A DNA stretch of 64,000 bases, from NCBI RefSeq assembly GCF_000374085.1, contig NZ_KB893477.1, positions 22,573 through 86,572 on the forward strand, written 5' to 3'. Every line of letters starts with the position of its first letter. The first letter of the stretch is position 1. Source of the DNA: Spirosoma spitsbergense DSM 19989 (GTDB taxonomy: Bacteria; Bacteroidota; Bacteroidia; Cytophagales; Spirosomataceae). Under the pieces are notes generated by a model that was given only the letters and a program-made list of their open reading frames with translations, was not told where the DNA came from and did not search any database. Position numbers and translations under genes: made by a program. Positions 13,839-21,627 of this stretch are shown piece after piece.

Positions 13839-15005
13839 TCATATATACTCACAATTTTCTAAACATTCTCTCAGTAGATCTCCTGTATGCTCCCCTAAAG
13901 TTGACTCCAACACTAAATTAATTCTAATCGCTTCTCGTGTCTCTTTGGGAGATAACAAAGCTTTGTCAATTTGAGTCATTATAAGGGGTCCAAATCCACC
14001 CACCTTATCTATCAGGTCATCTAACCCAGTAGCCATCTCATCAACATAAGGTTGCAAACATTGCTTACAATAGGTATGCCTGATACCTTGCGATATTTCA
14101 AGAGCCCTCTGATAGGTTTCCCCCAGCTTTTTAGCCACGAATACCAAGGCTTTTATGTTTGATGGTTGACCCGGAGGTCCTAAAGCAGTTTTCAGATGAT
14201 TATTAACAAGATCAGAACCGGCTCCCGCAATTCTAATCATTTCTTGGTATTTCAAATCAGCCCAATCGAAAACATTTGCAGTTGTTAAAACTTCCCCTTC
14301 ACTGAATTTAAACCTCAAGCGATGTTCCTCCCGTAAATCTGAGCGCCTATCTACTTCATCAGACAGGACCTGAGCAAAGAAGTAGTGTTCCCAACCTAGT
14401 GGTTGTTCTAAGATTAACCTTAATGCTTTTCCGCTGATCCCCTCAGGTATTGACTCTTTAGCTGAACTCAGTCGCTGGATTGCCAACAGACCTTCTTTCA
14501 TCTGATGGGCAAACTGAAGTCTCAATGTTTGAATAATTGCTTGCGCATATTCAAATTCGTGAGTCCAAACCATATCTACAGAACGGACCTGGCGAATAAA
14601 CTCGAACACTTTGGTATCCGAAACGGCACCATCGAATTTTGCTTCGGGATTCTGTTCCCAAATCGGCAGAAGTGGTAATACTCTCTTATCAACAAAGGCA
14701 TAGATCGGAATACCTTTGGCACGGGCAGTAAGGTATTCTAAATTAGTAACAGATTTAGCCGTTTTGTCATCAACGTAACCATATCTACCGCCAATTACCA
14801 GGATTAATATATCGGCATCTCTATCGACTCGACGCCGACAATTTTCAATTGTATTTGCGTCGGGATCAACTGGGAAGCTATCAAACTCTGATGCTAGTGC
14901 ATTGTAACCAAGTTCTTTTTCAATAAAGTTTACTAAGTCTTGCCGAATATCACGTAAATCATAATACGTCGAGCTAATCATTACTGTAGGAGCATTTTTT
15001 GCCAT
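13839..15005 (-). CDS. DUF4062 protein (TIR-like N-terminal domain), candidate defence cargo
   Basis: The protein has 388 residues. The N-terminus (PTVMISSTYYDLRDIRQDLV, then EFDSFPVDPD, DADILILVIGGRYGYVDD, SVTNLEYLTARAKGIPIYAFV) is a clear DUF4062 domain, a TIR-like fold often found at the front of NLR-like and other immune proteins. The C-terminal 200 residues are not recognised; they include CKQC, a possible metal site. The ATG at 15003-15005 is chosen because DUF4062 begins there. It is leftward, alone and AT-rich, at the right end of island 2. An antiphage role is inference from family context. Confidence 0.75.
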   Translation of the reverse strand: MAKNAPTVMISSTYYDLRDIRQDLVNFIEKELGYNALASEFDSFPVDPDANTIENCRRRVDRDADILILVIGGRYGYVDDKTAKSVTNLEYLTARAKGIPIYAFVDKRVLPLLPIWEQNPEAKFDGAVSDTKVFEFIRQVRSVDMVWTHEFEYAQAIIQTLRLQFAHQMKEGLLAIQRLSSAKESIPEGISGKALRLILEQPLGWEHYFFAQVLSDEVDRRSDLREEHRLRFKFSEGEVLTTANVFDWADLKYQEMIRIAGAGSDLVNNHLKTALGPPGQPSNIKALVFVAKKLGETYQRALEISQGIRHTYCKQCLQPYVDEMATGLDDLIDKVGGFGPLIMTQIDKALLSPKETREAIRINLVLESTLGEHTGDLLRECLENCEYI

Positions 15006-15177
15006 ATCAGACTTATTAAGCTTTGAGAGAAGCCTAAATTTAGCATATGTCCTTATCATTTAATGTACTTTAGGCACAAACGAACTTGCCTTATCATTGT
15101 GAAGTCGAATTTAGATGAACAATCTGCTCCTTATAGAATCGCAGAGGGTGATTAGTTGGAAGCTGATTCAATAAAGT

Positions 15178-15204
15178 AAGCCCGAACCGAAATTCGGGCT
15201 TTTT
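15178..15204 (+). terminator. Intrinsic terminator before the tape-measure promoter
   Basis: AAGCCCGAA (15178-15186) pairs with TTCGGGCTT (15193-15201), followed by TTT. It insulates the tape-measure promoter from rightward island 2 transcription and marks the right edge of the island. Confidence 0.75.
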
Positions 15205-15207
15205 CAT

Positions 15208-15271
15208 TAATTTTGACCTACCCCACTACGGACGGTGCGGCCCTTAATAATCCTTTTGGCCCCCGTTCCGT
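15208..15271 (+). promoter_or_regulatory. Promoter box and structured leader of the tape measure gene
   Basis: TAATTTTG (15208-15215) is a -7 box, with no -33 TTG at normal spacing. CACTACGGACGGTG follows at 15224-15237. ACGGACGG can pair, with one bulged base, with CCGTTCCGT lying directly before the ATG at 15272. About 29 bases match the leader at 8144-8172 exactly although the coding sequences behind them have diverged. Confidence 0.65.
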
Positions 15272-18200
15272 ATGGATTCCCAGATATTATTTTCAGACCT
15301 AGCCGACCAATCCGGCATTTTACGGGCAATTGAACTGCTTCAAAAAGCCAACGAGAAGTTTGGCGATTCCGCCGTCGCCACTAACGAGCGTATCAGTAAG
15401 TCGCTGGCTGGCTTGCTAACTGACCTTAATAAAGCCCGTGAATCGGTTTCCTCCTTCAATAACACCCAAAAAGGAGCGGGTGATAAGTTTGGCAAAATCA
15501 ATCAGAGTGGCCAAGAACTCATTACTACGTACAAAAGCCTGAATGGTACACTTGCTCAGAATAAGTCGGCTGTTGAGGCTAACAACCGGGTTATTGACCA
15601 AATGCAAAAGCGGCTGGCGATACTTCAAGATGAGTACGAAAAGTTAGATTTTGCCAAAAAGGAGGACACAAAGCGTAGTAAGGAAATTCAGCGCGAACTA
15701 ACGACAACCACCCGCGCTGTGAATGGCCTATCGACTGCTACTAATAGTTCCAGTAGAAGCGTTAGAGCCGCCGAAGGTTCAACCGATGCCCTAAAACAGT
15801 CAGTCAGAGATTTGAAGCGGCAACTGGACGGATTACCTGACGCTTACAAAAAAGGCACTGGACAGATTAATGAGCAGAACCGGGCGGCTGTCAAACTGAA
15901 TCAGCAATACCAACAACAGGTAACATTGTTGGGTAAAATCGAGAAGGGCCAACAGATACACACCCGAAACGTCGGCAATTATCCCAAAGGGGGCGGGGCA
16001 CTTAGTTCACTGGGAGACCTGACAGGACTAGGGACATACGGCACGGCGGCTGGTGTTGGTACGGCTATTATTAGCGCGGGTTCGGCCATTATTGAAGTTG
16101 GGCAGAATTACGAACGATTGGCGTTGCTGACTGAAAATGCACTGAAAAATAACAAGAAAGCCGCAGCCGAAGCGAACGCTCTTATTATTGATTTTGCCAA
16201 CCATAGTCCCGCCGAAATTGAGGAGGTTACCGACGCATTTAATCGACTGGTTACGGCGGGTATTATCCCCACTAAAGAGCAGTTAGAACAAATATCTGAC
16301 ATTGCCATTGCCAAGCGTAAAACCATTATGGACTACGTGGAGGCTATTGCGGATGCGGAGCAAGGGCAATACCGACGGTTGGAAGAATTTGGGATTAACG
16401 CCAGCAAGTCAGGGGATAAAGTAATTTTTACGTATAACGGTGTCCGTACTGTCGTTGAAGATAACAGTAAGGCCATTAGTGATTACCTGATTAACTTGGG
16501 TAAGGTGCCGGGAATAATGGGGGCGACAGAAAAGGTGGCCGAAAGTTTTTCGGGCCGTTGGTCAACCACTAAGGATGCTATAAAGGGAGTGGCAAGTAAT
16601 ATTTTTCAGCTACTTCTACCCGCTTTAAATGCAGCCTTATGGCTCCTAAATAAAGGTACCGATAAACTAGGCACGTTCACCGCTGGACTTAAGGCATTAT
16701 ATGCCGAAGGAAATCGGCGGGGCGGGGTAATTGGTGGTGCCTACGGGGTGGCTATGGGTGTCCTGAGTCCTAGTACTGCAATGACTATCGGCAGGGCTAC
16801 TCAGGCGGCTCAAGCATCAACGGGAACCAGTGAGTTAGATGCTTATCGTAAAAAGGAAGAAATACAGCAGAAAATCAATGATGCGAATCGCAAAAAAGCG
16901 GAAGCGGCCACCAAAGCCCAAAAGGATGCCGACAAAAATCTGAGAGAAAGTATCTCCAATCAGAAAGCAGCCAGCGACCAATCCTTAGCGGCTAACGAAG
17001 CAGCCCAACAGGATGGACTAATATCCGAACGTAAGTTCATATCCGAACGTCAACGCATCACCATTTCGGGCATAAATGAACGATTAACAATGCTTCGTTC
17101 AGCCGGAAAGTCAGAAACCGATGACTATAAAAAGCTACTGACTGACAAAATTGACGCGCAAAATCAGTACAAACGCGATTCCCTCAAACTATCATTATCC
17201 GAATCGAAAGCTGATGCCAACAAAGCAATTGCCGGATTGGCAGTCGACAATCAAGATGGCAACCTATCCGATTCTGATTTTGCGGAACGTAAACGAGGGG
17301 TGATGGTTGCTTCGCTCAATGAACAAAAAGCGATTCTGGCTTTAGCGGGTCAGGCTCAGAGTAAACTGAGTCAGAATATTGACAGAGAGTTGTTAGAGGT
17401 CGATACTGATTACTATCGTGAAAAACTAAAGATTGCCAAAGCAGCTTGGAAACAGGAATTAATGGCAACGGGTGAAGCATTACGCGAAATCGACCACCAA
17501 ACTGCAAAGGAGTACGACGATCAACTTGTCAAGATTAACCAGTTTTATAATGAGAAACGTAAACTGGTTCGGGGCGATGTAGCCGCTAAAAAGATAAGTC
17601 AGGATGAGGGTGATCGCCTTGCTGGTTTACTGGACATTAACGAACTGAGAGATCAGGTTCAGGCGGCTCAACTTGCCTATGACAAAGATCAGATTAATAG
17701 CAATACTTTAACTGAATCCAAGATACAGGATTTAGAGAAATATAAATCAGCCAGTGATCGAACGATAAGAGAAATCCAGTCGGCTGATGAACAGATTGCG
17801 GCCCTGAAAAAACAGCGTGAACAGGATGCGGCCAATGACAAGATAGCACTCGACAAAAAGAAATCTGATAACGCTATTGCTCAGTCCAATAAAGAGGATT
17901 CTAACGATGAGGAAAATAAGAAAAAGCAGAAAGCCAGAAGAGAGCAGCTAGCCGATGCCGCCGTTGCCATCGCTCAAACGCTGGTTGACGGCCTGTTTGA
18001 TAATCAACAACAGGAAACTCAGAATAAGATTACAGCCCTTGATAAACAGCAATCATATGAATTAAGTGTTGTTGGTGATAACGAAGCGGCCAAAACTGCC
18101 ATTCAGCAGAAATACGATGCACAACGGAAAGCCCTCCAAAGGCAGGAGGACGTAGCCGCAAAAAATAAAGCCATTTTCGATATAATACTCAACACCGCCG

Positions 18201-18778
18201 TATCAGTTTCCAAGGTTGTAGCTAATCCAATATTGGCCTTTTTAGTGGCTGGATTAGGAGCCGTGCAATTAGGCTTAGTTCTTTCACGCCCCCTCCCTGC
18301 TTATTTTGCGGGCAAGAACCTGGAAGGGGCCGCAAAAGACACTTACGCCGGGCCTGCCTGGGCGGGTGATCGAGGCCGGGAAATCTGGCAACATGACGGC
18401 CAAGTCGATGTAGTCGACAAACCGACAATCATCGACGTGGGTCGTACTGATGTGATCTATCCCAACCACATCACCGAGCGGCTACTGCGGGGCGATTACG
18501 CCGAAGGCAGTCAGATCATGCAGCGCACAGCCCGCTCCCGCCAACTGTCGGGTAATTTGTCCCGCAGCCGGGATAACCACCAGGCATCACTGATTGCCCG
18601 CGCCATGAGCGGAGTCGGACAATCAGGTAACGGAGTGGCTTCGGAGATTAAGAAAGGGTTTGAGCAGGTCGAGGTGCATCAGTGGCACGTTCGGAACGGG
18701 CAATTAGTGGACCTGGTCACTACGCAGCACAACCGGCGTAACGCCCAGCAGAAAAAACACCAACTCGGCAGCAAATAA
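15272..18778 (+). CDS. Phage tail tape measure protein
   Basis: The protein has 1168 residues. It is long, Lys/Gln/Asp-rich and mostly alpha-helical with coiled coils. There is a hydrophobic segment at about 250-280 (GTAAGVGTAIISAGSAI) and a second at about 965-1005 (VVANPILAFLVAGLGAVQLG), both typical of tape measure proteins, which set tail length and help DNA entry. By eye the first roughly 1000 codons are AT-richer than the last roughly 165, with a shift near 18280. The start aligns with the orphan fragment at 8207. A long tape measure and no visible sheath protein suggest a siphovirus. Confidence 0.9.
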   Translation: MDSQILFSDLADQSGILRAIELLQKANEKFGDSAVATNERISKSLAGLLTDLNKARESVSSFNNTQKGAGDKFGKINQSGQELITTYKSLNGTLAQNKSAVEANNRVIDQMQKRLAILQDEYEKLDFAKKEDTKRSKEIQRELTTTTRAVNGLSTATNSSSRSVRAAEGSTDALKQSVRDLKRQLDGLPDAYKKGTGQINEQNRAAVKLNQQYQQQVTLLGKIEKGQQIHTRNVGNYPKGGGALSSLGDLTGLGTYGTAAGVGTAIISAGSAIIEVGQNYERLALLTENALKNNKKAAAEANALIIDFANHSPAEIEEVTDAFNRLVTAGIIPTKEQLEQISDIAIAKRKTIMDYVEAIADAEQGQYRRLEEFGINASKSGDKVIFTYNGVRTVVEDNSKAISDYLINLGKVPGIMGATEKVAESFSGRWSTTKDAIKGVASNIFQLLLPALNAALWLLNKGTDKLGTFTAGLKALYAEGNRRGGVIGGAYGVAMGVLSPSTAMTIGRATQAAQASTGTSELDAYRKKEEIQQKINDANRKKAEAATKAQKDADKNLRESISNQKAASDQSLAANEAAQQDGLISERKFISERQRITISGINERLTMLRSAGKSETDDYKKLLTDKIDAQNQYKRDSLKLSLSESKADANKAIAGLAVDNQDGNLSDSDFAERKRGVMVASLNEQKAILALAGQAQSKLSQNIDRELLEVDTDYYREKLKIAKAAWKQELMATGEALREIDHQTAKEYDDQLVKINQFYNEKRKLVRGDVAAKKISQDEGDRLAGLLDINELRDQVQAAQLAYDKDQINSNTLTESKIQDLEKYKSASDRTIREIQSADEQIAALKKQREQDAANDKIALDKKKSDNAIAQSNKEDSNDEENKKKQKARREQLADAAVAIAQTLVDGLFDNQQQETQNKITALDKQQSYELSVVGDNEAAKTAIQQKYDAQRKALQRQEDVAAKNKAIFDIILNTAVSVSKVVANPILAFLVAGLGAVQLGLVLSRPLPAYFAGKNLEGAAKDTYAGPAWAGDRGREIWQHDGQVDVVDKPTIIDVGRTDVIYPNHITERLLRGDYAEGSQIMQRTARSRQLSGNLSRSRDNHQASLIARAMSGVGQSGNGVASEIKKGFEQVEVHQWHVRNGQLVDLVTTQHNRRNAQQKKHQLGSK

Positions 18779-18779
18779 A

Positions 18780-21524
18780 ATGGCACAGACATTTTTTAGA
18801 CTTAAAACAGCCGTCCTGACAATAGGCGTCACCGAGCCGGTCGCCATTTCGCCCACCATTGCCGAGCCGGTAAAATGGTCCGACGTTCCGTTGACGGGCT
18901 CTGTTGACGAGAAATATCACGGATTCAATTACAACTATTCGGAGGGTGACCTGAAGCTGGATTTTGTTTGTGAATCGTCTCACAAATTACTATCCCAGCA
19001 GTATTACCGGTATGGTACCGATGCGGTGGTACAATTTCAGGTTGTTGAAGTAGACAGGGATGGCACGGAAATGATTGATTATGACGGACGGCTGGATTTC
19101 GATACGATTGATATTCAACCCGGACGGGTATCAATCAGTATCGTCACCAACGACGACCATACCCGGCTCAATGCCCGCTGGGAAACGCCCATCAGTCTGG
19201 AAAGTATAGTGACAATGGATAACGCGGCAATCGGAAAAACACCGACCACGGAAATCCTGCTTTTGGGACAGACAATTCACGAAAGCGGGGAATTCCACAA
19301 GGCCGAAAAGTTCGTTGAAAGCCATGCTTATACCGATGGGGTTGGCGTGGGGGGTATATTTTACCTGCTGCCAAAAATGTACTTTCCGGCCAGCCCAACA
19401 CCTGTTATTGCCCCCGCCGTACCCGCCATTCCTGAACTCTCGAACCTGAAAGGAGTCAATTACCTGTATGGGGATGTGAGCCCCGCTACCTTCGATCCGC
19501 CTGCATTGCTTGGCCCCACTGATACAGCCGGAGAGTACCATATCGAAATCGACTGGCTATTCTCGATTAACGTTTCCATTACCAACAACACACTAAATTC
19601 AATCTATAAATCAAAGTTCGGCATACTCAATTTTCAGCCTGTCGTCGTTATTCAGAAACCAAATCAGCCCATTCAGGCCGTTGCCCTTTGTCCGCCAAAA
19701 TCAGGAAATGGATTTATCAACAGCGTGGAGCACTCATTTTCGGGCGTTTACCGGGCCGATCTGACGCTGCCCATCGGAACGCAGGTATTCGTCTATACCA
19801 AAATCGTGGCCACGTCCGTGCACGCGCTGAAACGGATGGAATTCTACGTGGAGACCAGCAACCTGCGCATCCTGATCGACCGCAGGACGCGGGCAGCAGC
19901 CAGCAAAACAAAAGCCTACTTACTGCCCGATGCCCTGCGCCATGTGTTCGGGGCGATTACCTCCAACATTGATTCAGTCACTCAGTCGGGAACCGTACAT
20001 GGCGAATTGATTGATAAGGCGAATGTCAACCAGGCGATGGACGGCTACGCCACCGAGTACGCCATCACGTCGGGCAATCAACTGCGCGGCCTGGCCAAAG
20101 TGCCCACCTTCACGGCTAAACAACTAATGGAGACCCTTTGGGCTCAGCACGCAGCGGGTTTGTTGTATGAAAAAGACTTAACCACCGGGGTGCAGTCCAT
20201 GCGCATCGAGGAGGGGACCTGGTTTTACCGGGGTGGTGAAATTGCGGTAATCGACGAAGTGTTTGAGTATTCAGAAGAGCCCGATTTGGATCTGCTGTTC
20301 AATCAGATTGAGGTGGGTTACGAAAAGTATCCGGATTCGGGAGCAGGCGTGGCCGACGAGTTTAACACGGCCCACACCTACCAGACCCCGCTGGTCAACC
20401 GGGTTGCAACACTGGAAATACTCTGCCCGCTTATTGCCGCAGGTACCGCCATTGAGGCTGCCCGGCGGCTGGGCATTAAACAGGTGGTGAACGGCGTAGA
20501 GGTGTCAACCACCAGCGACGCGGGTAGTTACGACGACGACGGGTTTCTGCTGCACGTGGCACCGCTGTCACACCCCGATACGGTGAGTTTCATTATCGCC
20601 CAACCGACGCCTGCCAAACCCTACCCGGCCCATTACGTACAGTTCACTAACGCGGTCATTAACGGCAATCCCGGCGGTATCGTGCTCTATTATGGTGATA
20701 CCGTTGTTTTTTCGGGAACCGGCACGGCCAACGACGGCGTACCGTACAGAGTGGTTGGCGTACGACTGGAGACGTTTTCCAGTTTCAGTGCCATCCCAAC
20801 CTATGAGATGCAGGCCACTACGCCCATGGTAGCCGGTGGGCCCTATGCCTGCTCGTGGCAATTCGGGGGAAAATCGGTGAAACTGCGCAGCAATGAGCGA
20901 CTCATTGTGCAGGGAGTGGCTGACCCGGAAACGGCCTATAATCTGGAACTTTCACCCGCCCGGATGCTCCGCCGACATGCGCCATTCATCTCATCAGGAT
21001 TGGCCTACAAAAAGCCGGTTGATCTGATAAAATGCACGGCCTATAAGCAAAGCAGCAAAGTCAGCACTCAGGTGCGCCCCGCAAGCCCCCCCCTGCCCGG
21101 CGACCGCGATAAACAACTGATCCGCGAAACGGGAAACATTGCACTGGGTGCCTTCGAGGGCTTTGACCATCTGTTTCAACCCGAACTTATCAAAGCTAAA
21201 GTCAGAATCACTCGCCAGACGCGCCGGGCTATTTTTGCGGCCCTCAAAAACCAGGGGCCGGATGATGTTCGCTGCGGCTACCTGACGGTAATCAATCCAG
21301 AGGGAGAGCAGGTGAATGGCTACCTGCGAAGCATCACCTACCGGGATTCCTCAGAGGTAGCCGATATAGTGCTCCGCAAAAGGAGCATGACTCCGGCGGG
21401 CAATCTGCCCGGTGAAGATTGCAGTCTGTTTTTTGACTGGACGCTGAACCGATTCACCATTGACCCAAAGGCTAATCCTGATAAATTCCTGTTCTGCCGT
21501 TTCTCCGATTTTAAGCCTGCCTAA
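18780..21524 (+). CDS. Putative distal tail / baseplate hub protein
   Basis: The protein has 914 residues and begins 2 bases after the tape measure stop. It is mostly beta-rich, with no signal peptide and no motif I recognise. In siphoviruses the genes directly after the tape measure encode the distal tail and tail-associated (hub) proteins; the size suggests a fusion of such functions. The region around residues 380-560 (VTQSGTVHGELIDKANVNQA onward) could be the hub core. Assignment is by position. Confidence 0.6.
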   Translation: MAQTFFRLKTAVLTIGVTEPVAISPTIAEPVKWSDVPLTGSVDEKYHGFNYNYSEGDLKLDFVCESSHKLLSQQYYRYGTDAVVQFQVVEVDRDGTEMIDYDGRLDFDTIDIQPGRVSISIVTNDDHTRLNARWETPISLESIVTMDNAAIGKTPTTEILLLGQTIHESGEFHKAEKFVESHAYTDGVGVGGIFYLLPKMYFPASPTPVIAPAVPAIPELSNLKGVNYLYGDVSPATFDPPALLGPTDTAGEYHIEIDWLFSINVSITNNTLNSIYKSKFGILNFQPVVVIQKPNQPIQAVALCPPKSGNGFINSVEHSFSGVYRADLTLPIGTQVFVYTKIVATSVHALKRMEFYVETSNLRILIDRRTRAAASKTKAYLLPDALRHVFGAITSNIDSVTQSGTVHGELIDKANVNQAMDGYATEYAITSGNQLRGLAKVPTFTAKQLMETLWAQHAAGLLYEKDLTTGVQSMRIEEGTWFYRGGEIAVIDEVFEYSEEPDLDLLFNQIEVGYEKYPDSGAGVADEFNTAHTYQTPLVNRVATLEILCPLIAAGTAIEAARRLGIKQVVNGVEVSTTSDAGSYDDDGFLLHVAPLSHPDTVSFIIAQPTPAKPYPAHYVQFTNAVINGNPGGIVLYYGDTVVFSGTGTANDGVPYRVVGVRLETFSSFSAIPTYEMQATTPMVAGGPYACSWQFGGKSVKLRSNERLIVQGVADPETAYNLELSPARMLRRHAPFISSGLAYKKPVDLIKCTAYKQSSKVSTQVRPASPPLPGDRDKQLIRETGNIALGAFEGFDHLFQPELIKAKVRITRQTRRAIFAALKNQGPDDVRCGYLTVINPEGEQVNGYLRSITYRDSSEVADIVLRKRSMTPAGNLPGEDCSLFFDWTLNRFTIDPKANPDKFLFCRFSDFKPA

Positions 21525-21627
21525 TTTGCCGATTCAGAAAAACGACTTATTTTTGATTCAATAACGCTTTCACTACGGACGGTGAAGCCGCTGATAACCA
21601 TCCCCCTTTCAGCCGCTCACCAGTCCA
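21525..21627 (+). promoter_or_regulatory. Promoter and structured leader of the tail fibre operon
   Basis: TTTG (21525-21528), 19 bases, TATTTTTG (21548-21555): a complete Bacteroidota promoter. CACTACGGACGGTG follows at 21571-21584. GGACGGTG can pair, with one bulge, with CACCAGTCC (about 21618-21626), ending one base before the ATG at 21628. This is the third copy of the leader motif ahead of a tail gene. Confidence 0.7.
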
